Assembly (NCBI GenBank): GCA_037176845.1
Contig: JAYKXP010000025.1
Span: forward strand, 434,001 to 498,000
Direction of reading: 5' to 3'
Source of the DNA: Paramarasmius palmivorus
Taxonomy: Eukaryota > Basidiomycota > Agaricomycetes > Agaricales > Marasmiaceae
DNA length: 64,000 nucleotides
Part shown: positions 10,501 through 20,500 of the stretch, piece after piece
How the letters are laid out: the number at the start of each line of letters is the position of its first letter
Position numbering within the stretch: position 1 is the stretch's first letter
Position numbers and translations under genes: made by a program
The notes under the pieces: generated by a model
What the model saw: the letters and a program-made list of their open reading frames with translations, nothing else
Database searches by the model: none
What the model was told of the DNA's origin: nothing

Positions 10501-13334
10501 TTGTACCTCCCTCCCGAGCACTGGAGCTATACACAGACTCACACTATGTCATTCGCTCATTAGTGGAGTTTGCTCCAATGCATGCTAAATGTGGCTGGGC
10601 TGTACCAAATGGTCAGTTGTTGCGCCAGATTGCCTCTGGGATTGAGGCTCGGTCATGTCCTATCTCCTTCCACTGGGTTCGAGGGCATTCTGGAAACGTT
10701 CACAATGAAAATGCGGATGCTCTAGCTTCACAGGGAGCTGGTAAACCATTGCCCCTACCAAACTCTGACTTGGACTTTGAGTCAAAGGGATTCCCTCCAC
10801 GCTTTGTAGCAGCCGTGGGAGCCCTTACTGTGCAAAAAGTCAGTACTGACCTTCCACCACTTGATTCTGATATCTCGGGAGACGCTATGGTATCGAGAAA
10901 CTTATGCCGGCGAATCTCATTTGCTCATGGTTCCTCTCATCGGGGTCGCTCCTTCAAGCGAATGACTCAGATTAAAATTCAAGAACGGCTACTAGAGGCA
11001 TCCTCCAAGTCACAGACTTTCTGGCGTGTATACAAATCACTTCGTTATCCACATCCTTTGCCTTCTCAGGTATCTGTGCAACAGCTTTATGAAGTTTTTG
11101 TTCCGAGGATGAATCCCCCTGATCCGAAGAAGTGCATCTTTGATACAGATCGTCTTCATCGTGAGGATGTGCGTGATGCAAAGCGCGACCGTCACAGCCC
11201 GCTATCCCGTTTCCAGGTGTTAAATGAGCCGGTGACGATTGAGGATGTGGCATCGGTGAAGGCTTATTTGAAGGAGAGAAAACACTCCAATGCTACGGGA
11301 ACTGATGATGTGATGTATACCGACATCCTTACTTGGGATAATGCGCTCATTTGTGATTTGTTGAATGAATGCTTCAAATCCTGTGACTCTCCTGGTGCAT
11401 GGATGTCCACGCTGATCGCAGCTATTCCCAAGGTGGGGAAGGACGCATCTCTACCTGCCAACTACCGTACTATTGCTCTGGAAAGTTGTTTCCTCAAATT
11501 TGCGACTCTTCTCGTGGCTCAGAAGTTTACCTCTGCTGCAGAGGCTGCGAATATCCTTCCCAGATCTCAAAATGGCTTTCGGGCGGGTTATCGTACAAAC
11601 AACAATGCTTTTGTGTTACGAGCGCTCATTGATAAAGTGCGCGCTAGTGGTCAATCCTTATATGTAGCATTTGTGGACATCTCCAATGCCTTTCCGTCAA
11701 CTAATCAAAGTGCGTTGTGGAATCGATTGGAAGATTGGGGGTTCACCGGTCCATATTTTGACTGGCTTCGCTGTGTATACAGCCGCATGAGGTACCTCGT
11801 ATCGCTGGATGGTGAATTGTCTCCTGAATTTGCAGCTACCTCTGGGGTCTTGATTGGTGATCCTGCTTCTCCCCTTCTTTGGATCCTGTACCTTGCAATG
11901 TTCTCCCTACCGTTTGATCCAGATGATGCTGATTTACTGGGAACAAATATTTCACATTTGGAGCATGCTGATGATATGGTGATAATATCGAGAACAGCGG
12001 CAGGCTTGCAGCGTCACCTTCGCTCACTACAGTTGTGGTGTTACACAAACTTTCTGTCTATAGCTGTTGAGAAGACAGAAGTGATGGTTTTCCATCCCTC
12101 GGCAGCGCATGAGCGTCTATGCCCTTTGCCCGTGGTCTATATCTACGACACAGTGCTACGAGTTGTCGAGGAGTACAAATATGTTGGCATAACATTCTCT
12201 TCTACACGAGGACACATGTTTGACGGTGTCTACGACAAAAAACGTCGTTCTGCGTTGGCAGCAACGCATGGTATCTTTGGCACTGAGCGGCTGATTGGAC
12301 GTAATCGCCTCTTCCCTCATATTGCGCGTACACTGTATACGGCTCTGGTGGATTGTCACTTAATATATGCATGTGATGTGGTTATAGACACTCACATGCC
12401 GTCGTTTTCGAAGCTTCATGATGTGCAGCTCGCATTCATGCGCCGTCTCCTGGGTCTTGGTAAGCGGTCTGTGATTGTGGTGTTGTATACCGAGACGGGA
12501 GTATTGCCTCTCCGTGCTCGACGTCTCATTTTGGCGTTGAAGTACCTGGACTATCTTCTCTCATTGCCTCGCGACCACTTTGCGTCGTTAGCATTGTGGC
12601 AATGCGTTACTTTATGTGGTGCCAATACGACGTGTTGGATGACTGATCTGCGGTGGGCTGTGAGCAATCTTCCAGGAGCTGATGGTATTAACTTGCCTTC
12701 GCACCCTAACTTGTCCAGAGATGCCGTTCAAGGAGTTATCCGTGCGATTCGTACTGCCACTTGTCGAGATTTGCAGTCGTGCATTGATCGTTTCTCTCGT
12801 TTGAGTCTGCTGCGCGGAAGATTAGAGCCTGTAGACCCTGCCTCCCAGGATGAGGCCTCATACCGTTGCGTGTGCATTCGTCATTATCTCACTCGTGTCC
12901 TGAACCATCACTATCGTCGTCGCCTGACCCAACTTCTATGTGGTGCATTAATTCCGATGGTTTTTCGTGCGTCACCGGGTAGGTCGATGAAGGATACAGA
13001 TGATGTTAATGCACTACTATGTCGGGCTTGTCGACAGTCCTACGAAACTCCGGAACATGTTCTCCTACATTGCGCTTGTCTCCAAGGACCTGGAAGAGAT
13101 GATTTCTTCGAGTGTATTGGTGCTCAACCTGGTGCGCACCTGGATGATATTTCTTTCCTGAAAAGGTGTATATTTGATTGGGATGTTGTTATTCCAACGG
13201 CAAGATTTGTTACACTGGGTATCGACGCTTGGATTGAGTTTTGTGAGGAGGAAGGGAATGTTGTTGATGACGTGGAAGACAACGTTGTTGATGGTTATGA
13301 TTACTCGGATACCGAGACAGAAGATGATGTGTAA
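7575..13334 (+). CDS. LINE polyprotein: APE-type endonuclease, RNase H, reverse transcriptase, Cys/His finger
   Basis: 1919 residues from the ATG at 7575 (the frame is open 48 bases further upstream without ATG). Domains in order: acidic and Ser/Pro-rich N-terminus; an Arg/Gly-rich stretch near residues 170-215 likely to bind nucleic acid; APE-type endonuclease about 600-860 with SWNIAG, LLQET, GDINAR, SVIDYVL and SDHN; RNase H about 920-1060 with YSDGS, NCGELYAVLA, LYTDS and NENADALA, so all four acidic residues are kept; reverse transcriptase about 1280-1580 with FVDISNAFPS (motif A), GVLIGDPASPLL in place of the usual QGxxxSP (motif B) and HADDM (catalytic ADD); and a C-terminal CRAC...ETPEHVLLHC zinc-binding motif near 1815. 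Expected to nick target DNA and prime reverse transcription on it. No separate ORF1 or CCHC knuckle was found. Catalytic assignment is sure; activity is not shown. Confidence 0.93.
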   Translation: MSHRSSGGYSQGMGQDDDEDHIAPPVMGNWGDTDEDVDEEMVDEGRDNMASDDWITPQVNGDYDMASRNDSVDSRHSPSPSTSQVQPRRQQIDSDEVRRRLHREQEIASHAQAPFQEQHRSLQLYQPTAALPYHNHWPSSSTSGQGSNSPSLSVAMSSTSAFRSSGRGSRGRGSSRRSRGRGSRGRSRGGSRGSHGVSRAPISTLPPPLFPTDSQLMRPPPSRESAAASRSRMDGNCVRLEHRVNSMESNFRSELAAELHSLRQGLAADVRDHIDSLAQLGNRPLASEPSPAEHGQRSPDPLPQRSLPHEQGLPTRPAPTYIPQHASPERSPIATSSRVQLEDLPSREVSRQNPSPDYIPMANSSRVLPHEAYSTDQIGRMVTDALLRAVVNLSSTTSVAFDSTPPAPHPPSDLSVSSPTSVASDPPSHQPEEDVSADRASTSVASQEAGQHVNDRDATQEHPPLIDRIGPAPSEESNGSPVVWLGPYDDLFPSDYVAARALLAEWSGEIILESQMAVPIPRFIYVKDGGRYLRLVFCTAAHTADPTNAAWFVEMWNTWAPVCLPHLPHVLAAQGSPSAGSVQINHVPTTSSNNTDDSCAPYSIVSWNIAGNYDWGMLHEDFRQLLLSADVILLQETHHYEYEEAIPPEGFLAFSCPRSSTDFAPAWGGVATFVRPDLKPIYREEFSGPDFIAVEIGGTIIFNVYILPHTTMADWSSWTDVHPFTALEQAIALATELGLSYIICGDINARTGSRYPTEIGHPRRSSVDWITDTRGRSLLEMAQAYNLTILNGSDGIPGRHSSWTYCQAKTDRRTGEPYEVRSVIDYVLSSSLCLPFIQSLTVSDETAWSDHNFLRLEIIFPGLDGPSARDSHRRKRVKVEFPLVTRLDHMLNALIHSEQLPLSEELDRLYGRAVKSRSFPIKVYSDGSCITVGGTRCAGAGVYFGPGNSDNLALRATGQQTNNCGELYAVLAVLHIVPPSRALELYTDSHYVIRSLVEFAPMHAKCGWAVPNGQLLRQIASGIEARSCPISFHWVRGHSGNVHNENADALASQGAGKPLPLPNSDLDFESKGFPPRFVAAVGALTVQKVSTDLPPLDSDISGDAMVSRNLCRRISFAHGSSHRGRSFKRMTQIKIQERLLEASSKSQTFWRVYKSLRYPHPLPSQVSVQQLYEVFVPRMNPPDPKKCIFDTDRLHREDVRDAKRDRHSPLSRFQVLNEPVTIEDVASVKAYLKERKHSNATGTDDVMYTDILTWDNALICDLLNECFKSCDSPGAWMSTLIAAIPKVGKDASLPANYRTIALESCFLKFATLLVAQKFTSAAEAANILPRSQNGFRAGYRTNNNAFVLRALIDKVRASGQSLYVAFVDISNAFPSTNQSALWNRLEDWGFTGPYFDWLRCVYSRMRYLVSLDGELSPEFAATSGVLIGDPASPLLWILYLAMFSLPFDPDDADLLGTNISHLEHADDMVIISRTAAGLQRHLRSLQLWCYTNFLSIAVEKTEVMVFHPSAAHERLCPLPVVYIYDTVLRVVEEYKYVGITFSSTRGHMFDGVYDKKRRSALAATHGIFGTERLIGRNRLFPHIARTLYTALVDCHLIYACDVVIDTHMPSFSKLHDVQLAFMRRLLGLGKRSVIVVLYTETGVLPLRARRLILALKYLDYLLSLPRDHFASLALWQCVTLCGANTTCWMTDLRWAVSNLPGADGINLPSHPNLSRDAVQGVIRAIRTATCRDLQSCIDRFSRLSLLRGRLEPVDPASQDEASYRCVCIRHYLTRVLNHHYRRRLTQLLCGALIPMVFRASPGRSMKDTDDVNALLCRACRQSYETPEHVLLHCACLQGPGRDDFFECIGAQPGAHLDDISFLKRCIFDWDVVIPTARFVTLGIDAWIEFCEEEGNVVDDVEDNVVDGYDYSDTETEDDV

Positions 13335-13729
13335 GTTTCTTATGGATTTTTTGCAGTATACAGAACTTCTGTAGTCTACCATTCGATCACGGATGAGCTC
13401 GCTACAGTCGTTATAATTCCAGCTGTTCCCTAGTGGGACCCCGTACAATTACTAGGTAATTACGGAGTTGTGTATTTATCTATCTATCTATCAATTTGGA
13501 AATCGGTTGTACTTACCTATCTCAAGCTGCTTTTTCACGTGGTCCTATATGTACTAGCTAGGGATGTCGATGAATTCCAATTCTTCTTCTTTTTTACCTC
13601 CATAATGTCAGTTTCAGAGTCTGGTATTCAGATTGCCCCTGCGTGCGTCCGTTTTCAATCCGAATAAGGAGCGATTTCTGACATTCTGATGCCAGCCCAT
13701 GGACTTTACATGGTCGATGTTGGAGTTTC
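13335..13729. other. LINE 3' flank and promoter of the next gene
   Basis: 395 bases. The first part is the likely LINE 3' untranslated region up to the TATC run; the remainder should be the native promoter of the decarboxylase-like gene. No other structure was seen. Confidence 0.4.
13477..13492. repeat. (TATC)4 microsatellite, possible LINE 3' tail
   Basis: Four perfect TATC units 143 bases after the LINE stop codon. Their position fits the simple-repeat tail left by target-primed reverse transcription, but an unrelated microsatellite is possible. Confidence 0.6.
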
Positions 13730-14637
13730 ATGCTATCTCCACTTGCGACGAACGCTAGTTTTCCAGCAGGATGGGCTTCAACATGGCAGGCAGAAGCGCT
13801 TGCAGGTCAAGAATTCGTGGGCGGATTAGGCATGGTCATGGTGAATCCAATATCCATTTACGTTTGATTGACAACCCTTCTGAGGCCATCATATCTCGAT
13901 TGAAAGGTCGTGCGATACGATGATAGCCCTGTTGGGCCTTGTATGTATTAATATCATTCAAATGGTCTTGAATTATGTGCTGACTGCTTTATCCATAGAT
14001 GACGAGCTTATTTATGCTCCTGGCCGATTCAAACACAAAGACGGCACTTCAGCCTTTCGGATAACGAGAATCTACGTCTCAAGCAAGGAGAGCACGGAGA
14101 ATGGCAGGAGGAATTGGAATATCCCCAGTGAGTCCCCCAGTAGACGTTATGCTCTGTCTTAACTAACTGTGAGTAGAGGAAGTAGCCAAGTTCAACTTCA
14201 CCGAAGACCCATCCTCTCCGGGCACTTGGTCTCTATCAGTCACCCCTGTCGGCTCATCCGACGACAAACCCTTCTTTGCCGCCACTATTCGGCCTATTCC
14301 AATTGTTTCCTATTACCTTCGGTTCACGTGCAGCCTTAACATTCTCCCAAAGAGCATGGTCACCATGATGCAACCACCACTTCCCAAGGGATTGCTCCCT
14401 GAAGAAGTTGCATCTGGCGTTCATATTCTCGAAGAGCCTGACTATAAAGGCAAGGGAAAGTACGCGAAGCTCAGTACGACTGCGGTGGGCAAGATGTATT
14501 TCTCTCGAGTCGTTCCAGAGATCGATGGTACAGTGGGAGATGGGGTTGGTTTTCCTGCTGTGAAGCCCTGGCCACTCGCGACGTGTATGGAAGGATTTGA
14601 ACTGTGTTTCCCAGTATCTGAATGGATTGAGTTGTAA
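13730..14637 (+). CDS. Acetoacetate-decarboxylase-like beta-barrel protein
   Basis: Four exons (13730-13840, 13907-13940, 13999-14127, 14177-14637) give 244 residues. The tiny second exon is supported by the conserved join 'GLGMVMVVRY' and 'SPVGPYDELIYAPGRF'. Further hallmarks are 'RITRIYVSS', 'NGRRNWNIPKEVAKF', 'SYYLRFTCSLNIL' and a GDGVGFP stretch near the C-terminus. This layout is typical of fungal acetoacetate-decarboxylase-fold proteins of about 250 residues, most of which have no known substrate; whether the Schiff-base lysine of true acetoacetate decarboxylase is kept cannot be judged here. No signal peptide or membrane segment. The start is the first in-frame ATG of the first exon; an extra upstream exon cannot be excluded. 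The family call is from memory of fungal homologues. Confidence 0.7.
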
Positions 14638-14843
14638 ATATCCATTTTATGTGTTACAAAAGCTATTCAGGCGACTCATACACCATATTACGATGTTGAC
14701 AAATTACAACGGTGTATAATATATGATATGAAAATGCTACGATGTGGAACATATGGTATAGCGCATAGTAATTCATACGGGTTGGGCATAGTGTAGAGAT
14801 AGGTAAAAGGTAAATGAACGGTTCAAGTTGGGACAAGTCAGCT

Positions 14844-16706
14844 TCAATCTTCAGAATCTTCGACACGGAACAAAAACTCGTGCAATAGCGTTCCACAAGG
14901 GGAGTGAATTCGTAATTGGGCCCCGACTTCTTCTCGGTTGTAGATGTCGGTGGAAAATGGCGAGATTATATCTAGGTGGTTCCATGGGATGGTGTGGGTC
15001 GAGAAATCGATTGGCCACACGTTACAGTCAGCTTCGATCACCAGGAGAAGACTCTTTTTTTTGGGCGGCTGCACGATTTCTGGGCATTTGTCTTGCATTG
15101 TCTTCTTGACGAGGAAGCGGAGAAAGTCGAAATCGAGCCTCGTCATCCTATAAGACAAACCTTCAACAACACTGGTGAGTGATTTCATGATCTGGACAAG
15201 AATGAAATACTGACCTGGTTCGTCCGGCTGATAATTTTTACACTCCTCACGATGAACATTCTTCCACGATTGCTTTTGGCATTTTTGAGAACAGTACAAT
15301 GCCACTTTACAACCGGAACATTTGAACGCGAGTCGTTCGGGCGGGTTCGAGGGGTTCTGCTTCCGAGGGCACTACATTCAAACAATCAGCGGCCTTTTAC
15401 AAAAGAGATTTACAACACATACATTGGAGTTACGACAGCCTCCATATCCCTTCGGGATATCTCTATCTTGGAATAGGATCCAATCTTCCTTGATACGAAG
15501 GCAATCCTGCTTCAAGATTTCGAGGGCTGCATGGATAGCATTGTTCCGTACCAAAAGTCCGCTGCGGTCGATAGTCTCGAGCTCGTGATTTACTCTCCTC
15601 AAGACCGATCTGCAAACCATGTATGGACGTATCGCAGGGAAGAGGTTGAGGTAGCTTCGGGTTTCCTGGGGATTGGATGGCGAACTGTCAGAGCAGGCAA
15701 GCTTGGCAATACTGACCAGCAGATGACCATCCAGAGCCTCTATCACCCATGTAGGGCCATAGAATGCTTTCTTCAGAAGGACAAGAGAGTTTACCACGAT
15801 TGGGTTACCCCACGATGTCATCTTGTACATCAAAGGGATTGCTTGCTTTCCGGTGATGACAGAGGTAAGCAACAACAGAGGTACCCAGTTAACAACGTTC
15901 TTCGCTACCATATTCAGCATCATATTCGGCGCGGCGTTCGAGTAGAAGCTCGACAACATGATGGCATTGTCTACGAGGTAGAAGTCGAGCTCTTGGCGAT
16001 TGACGGCAGCCACAAGTCGACGAACACAAATATCCGCAATGTCGTATTCCTTGACAAGCCGATTCAAAGTGGGTGCGTACGATGGGTGACTGAATGCAGC
16101 GTCACGATAGGTGATCCAGATACGCCAGACGATTTCGAATGCCGGGTTCTCGGTCCCGGAGAGGTGGAGGACAGTGTCGAGCGTGTACACCAAGAATGGT
16201 GCAGCTTCCGTCCGGGAAATAGCCTCTCGAGCAGGTACATGTGGTCGACCGGAAGTTTTGAAAATGATGATGATTAGAGTTGTAGCATAGATCAAGTACT
16301 CTTTAAAGGCTATAGCCTCAGAAGAGCGCGATGTCGAGTCGCGGAGGGGGTAGAATTTGAGAAGGGTAAATAGTTGATCGCGGATACACGGCCAAAGCCT
16401 CTCGAATTGGGAAGGATTGGTCTTTTGCGATGCGGTGACAATCAGGATTGCTCCCAAAGCCTGCTTCGCTGCAAGACTGGGTCGGCCGAGGTCCCGCTCG
16501 GTTTCAGGGAATGTGATGGTCAAATAAGTGTAAAGGCTTCCAGAGCCTACGAATTGTTCGTAGTAAGGTATAACCGCCTCTATTTCGTTGACATAGGTCC
16601 GGTAGGGTGCTCTGCCGAGTATACACTGTTAAGGGCGATGAGTAACCCGACATGAAGAATTTGGATTAGATGGACATACATCGGGTTTGCGGCAACACTG
16701 AATCAT
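14844..16706 (-). CDS. MYND zinc-finger protein
   Basis: Three exons (16680-16706, 15423-16625, 14844-15371) encode 585 residues. The first 400 residues are helical and armadillo-like in look, with no recognised domain. A MYND finger follows near residue 405: GGCRNSNCP, then KCSGCKVALYCSQKCQ, then W...HREEC, which supplies the Cys/His set of a two-zinc MYND module that normally mediates protein-protein contacts. The C-terminal 150 residues are another uncharacterised region. The second intron separates the first Cys pair from the rest of the finger, a common place in agaricomycete MYND genes. The first exon has only nine codons and is the least certain part. Cellular role unknown; this class is greatly expanded in mushrooms. 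Confidence 0.82.
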
Positions 16707-17564
16707 CTTGTAGCGTGAAATGATAAGTGCGAAAATGAGTGGTTTTGGTGTCTTCTAGATATCAGGTTGAGGGTACCCATTCGACCTTCGACCTCACGCA
16801 TTATATATGGCCAGGAGGACAATAGAAAGAAATTTGTGGCCTTTGACTCCTGGCAGTTACCTGATTGGGTGTTACATCCGGTGGCCTTTTCACAGCTTAT
16901 TAGACGCTAGTGAGAACAGTTCGTTAAACAGCAACTGCTTATGCAAGTTGTCCTTCATGTACCACTGTTGTTGTTCTGTTGTAGCATCGTTTGCGGTGAG
17001 TCCAAATCGTCTCCACGTGTAACCGCTGACAACCTTTCTTCATTGAGGGTATCGCAGCCCTCCGGTGTCACTCTCCAAACGACTCTGAGCACGTCACTTC
17101 TATGCCTGAAACCTACAGCGAGCAAGTCGCCTGGAGCAACCTGCTATATTACACATAAAATAGCAGCGACACTTGGATTCCAGCCGTTCCAACGTCCCAT
17201 TCGAACTGCCTCCAAACACACTTGTGGATGAACACCCTAGAGATTTCCCCCCGCGAGATGCAGAGCAAGGACATTGGCAGGTTTTTGGCAGGTTTCGCCG
17301 TTTCAGACGTGATGGACGTACTACTGGCCAGTCACCGCCCATGAATGAATTCCTTCTGCTACCGGGGAAAGATAAGAGAGATTATTACGCGTATTATTAC
17401 TCGTCAACTCACGCTGATGAATCTGTTGGTCATGGTGTTGAATAGACCTGTGATATCAACACGTGATTCCGAATCCCCTTCACCCTCGACGACCAAGTTC
17501 TCTGGAACTCTTCCCTTTTTCCTCTTCATTTTCTATTATGATTCTGGTGTTTTATTAGTTTGTA
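16707..17564. other. Divergent intergenic region, no gene seen
   Basis: 858 bases between the MYND gene (minus) and the Ras GEF gene (plus). Short open frames exist on both strands but none has an intron-compatible extension or recognisable motif. A CACGTG core occurs near 17015. Presumed promoter and long 5' leader of the GEF gene. Confidence 0.4.
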
Positions 17565-20500
17565 ATGTCGCAACTTTCACCTCAACCGTCATCATCACCA
17601 TCGACTTCTCAGCCAACTTCACCAAATTCGACAACCAAGCTATTGCCGATACCAACGCCCTCGACCAATAACTCCGTCCACTTTGCGTATCCGAATTCAG
17701 ACGAGGCTGGGAGCAGTATCTCTGCCAATTTGCCCTCAGAAATCGCGAATGCTGATATATCTCTTGCCCGTGAGTGCTCGTTCCAGATTTCGAGTCATCG
17801 GCATCGGCTAACTGGTATTTTTAGCTGATGGATCCTTCGTCGAAACCTCAAGTGGTGCAGCAGCTTGGGAGCTGAAAAAGAGATTTGATGCTCATCATGG
17901 AAAGACTACGACCATGCCTCCGCCGTATGTCATTACGGCGTACAACAATCAATATGGAAAGAAAATGTATCGAATTGGGTGAGTGGCAGTCGGCGTATCT
18001 CCCTTCTGGTATTCATGTTCGCGACAGACACAAAGATATGCCCCCTCCAGGGGCGTCTGCGGTCAACGCAGAGGACCAGATCACATACAGAGCCTCATCA
18101 TCTTCTGCATTCTCGGCTTCACCGCCTCACTCATCCACTTCGAGCAATATCTCGCCGCATCGTCGTCAGACCCGTCTTAGCTTCAACCTCCTTCGCCACG
18201 GTAGTGGACAGTCTTCGTACTATGTACCACCATCAGGTCGCGCCAAGCACAAGGGCAAACTCAGGAAACCTCGTTCAAATCCGGATCTACAATCATTGGA
18301 TGGTGCAGCAATGTCTACTACCTCGAACACTGCGAAAGCCAATACTGTCGGTCGGACGCACTCGTTGAGTGTTACTGCCATAGACGGATTCGCTGTCCCA
18401 TATAGTGCCTCCTCTACATTGAGTCCCCCAAGATCAACACAGCCTCATATCAAGAACAAAAAGAGTGATATGTTTGGTGGCATCATGCAGTGGGATCGGA
18501 TTGGGAGCGTTTCTGGAAGCAGTAGGATGCGAAACAACTCAAACGCGTCTAGCATGTTTGGAGGTTCAAGTATGTTCGGGTCTTCGTCGCAGTTCGGCTC
18601 AGTGTCGTCGTCGTCATCATCATTGTCAGTCGGGGAATTCGGGCAGATCACTTCACCGGATAGGCGAACAAGTGGTGGCGGCAGTATGAGTCGGAGCACG
18701 ATCTCTCGGCCGTTTGGAAGTGATGTGGTATTTGAACCGCGTTGGCAAGCACCGCGTCCCAAGGCGGGTCGTTCGCCGAAACTCTCGGAGCCATCGATAC
18801 CTCCGCTACCCCCGACTCGGTCAGAGGAAAGACGCAGGAAGTCCCAGTCGTGGTCCGTGGAGCATGAGACTAGTACACACTCGGATGTCGCGTTGGATGG
18901 GCTTGGCTATGCTTCTGACGGAAATCTCGACTTTGGAGAGGACGAAGACGGTGGCAGGGAAGGATTGGAGCTCTGGAGCGCGTATTTTAACTTTACAGGC
19001 CCGTCTAAGCGTGCTCCTGCGCCTGATAAGGCTGAAGAGCAGCATGAAGGGGAAAGCGACTTTGAGAAGTATTTGCGGGCACCACAGGGTCCTGCGAGGA
19101 AAGTCAGGGAGATGCAGTCATTTGAAAGTGGGTTGACAGCGAGGCAGGTCGCAGGTCCGTCTCGTGGGGTCAATGGGAGTGAAGAATGGTCACCTGTTTC
19201 AGAGGGTGACGAAGATGAAGATGAAACGAGGGTTTTAAGAAGAGCACCGAGTGCTATTCGCATGAAAGTCGAGGCGGAGCCTGTAGCTGCAGACACGGAA
19301 GAGAAGGGAAGGTCAGAGAGGCTGCATGATATTGAGCCAGCCTCGTATCCGCTCCCTGATTCACCTCCAATGTTGTCTGTCAACGTACCAGATTCTTCGT
19401 CCCTTCTCCCCGACATTGCGCCATCCCTGTTGTCTAGCCATGAACCAGACGAATTTGCGCATACTCCACAACCTAGTCAAACAAGGCATCAAACACCACC
19501 GCCAGAATCTTCCCACTTACCAACACAACCTTTGCCTGCCACGTCCTTGCTCACTCGATTCCCGGCGGATGTTTTCGACGTCTTACAGACATATCGAGGG
19601 CTTCCTTTATTGGATAAATTGCAAGACATCAAGGGAAAAAGAAGGCGTCGCCGCGGCAAAGGAAAGAAACCGGTTGGCGGCTCTTCTAGGGAAGGCAGCG
19701 ATGAAGTCGACCTCGATCCAGCAGAGGACGGCTACGAACGAGATTCTAGTTCCAGTGAATCAGAAGATGATGGATGGTCTGATCGCTTGACGATGATGGA
19801 AACCATTCGATTGTCGCTGGAAGACGACGAATCTGCTGCGCCCAGAAATGACCCCAGATTTGTGATCTGGGGTGATGTAATCAAGCCCAGCTCGAATGCG
19901 ATGGATGGCGAGAGTTCGATTGGCGTTGACGTGGGAAGTACGAGCGCCAGAAGCTCAATTGATTTGGGGAGTGAAGGCTCTGGGAAGAGGTCCAGAGGAA
20001 CAAGTCTCTCGCGGATGAAAGCGAGAAGCTTCGCGAAAGGGACCAAGAAGGAAAAGGAGAAAGAGAAAGAGGCTAGGAGTAGAAGTGGTAGTGGAACTGC
20101 CTCTGCCACGTCTCCTGGAATACCTGCACCCCCGGACGTTACACTACCGCCATCTGCTCATGAAGCGTCCTCGTCTACAACTGCTCTGACAGCTAGCGCT
20201 GTTGGAGGTTCGGGGAGGGAACAAAGAAGGCAACTTCTTGGTGCGACAATCGAGAGGTGGATTGCGCAGGTCACCAGCGAGCTGGATTATGATGAGCTAT
20301 TGGTCTTTTTCATGACCTATCGGACATATATTAGCCCTGTGGATCTGGCACATTTGCTAATTGCTAGGTTCCATTGGGCACTTACTGCACCCTCCGCTGC
20401 TACTTCTACCGCACAACCTTCTATCACAAATTCGGCCCATACACAGGCGCAAGATATCGAGCGAGCTGAGCGAATCAAACGTTTCGTTCGTCTGCGCACG

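Larger units (their letters stand above)
7400..13492 (+). mobile_element. Full-length non-LTR retrotransposon (LINE) with EN-RNase H-RT order
   Basis: One uninterrupted ORF (7575-13334) carries all catalytic domains, followed by about 140 bases of 3' sequence and a (TATC)4 run at 13477-13492 that may be the 3' tail. Many LINEs end in short tandem repeats instead of poly-A. The left edge is approximate because no target-site duplication was identified. The insertion sits between ASF1 and the acetoacetate-decarboxylase-like gene, in the same direction as both. The intact reading frame and complete catalytic residues suggest a recent and possibly competent copy. Clade not assigned; the domain order differs from the usual I/Tad1 layout in which RNase H follows RT. 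Confidence 0.8.

Noticed and set aside
8110..12359. Numerous antisense and out-of-frame ORFs inside the LINE
   Set aside because: They shadow the 1919-codon frame, which carries all catalytic motifs.
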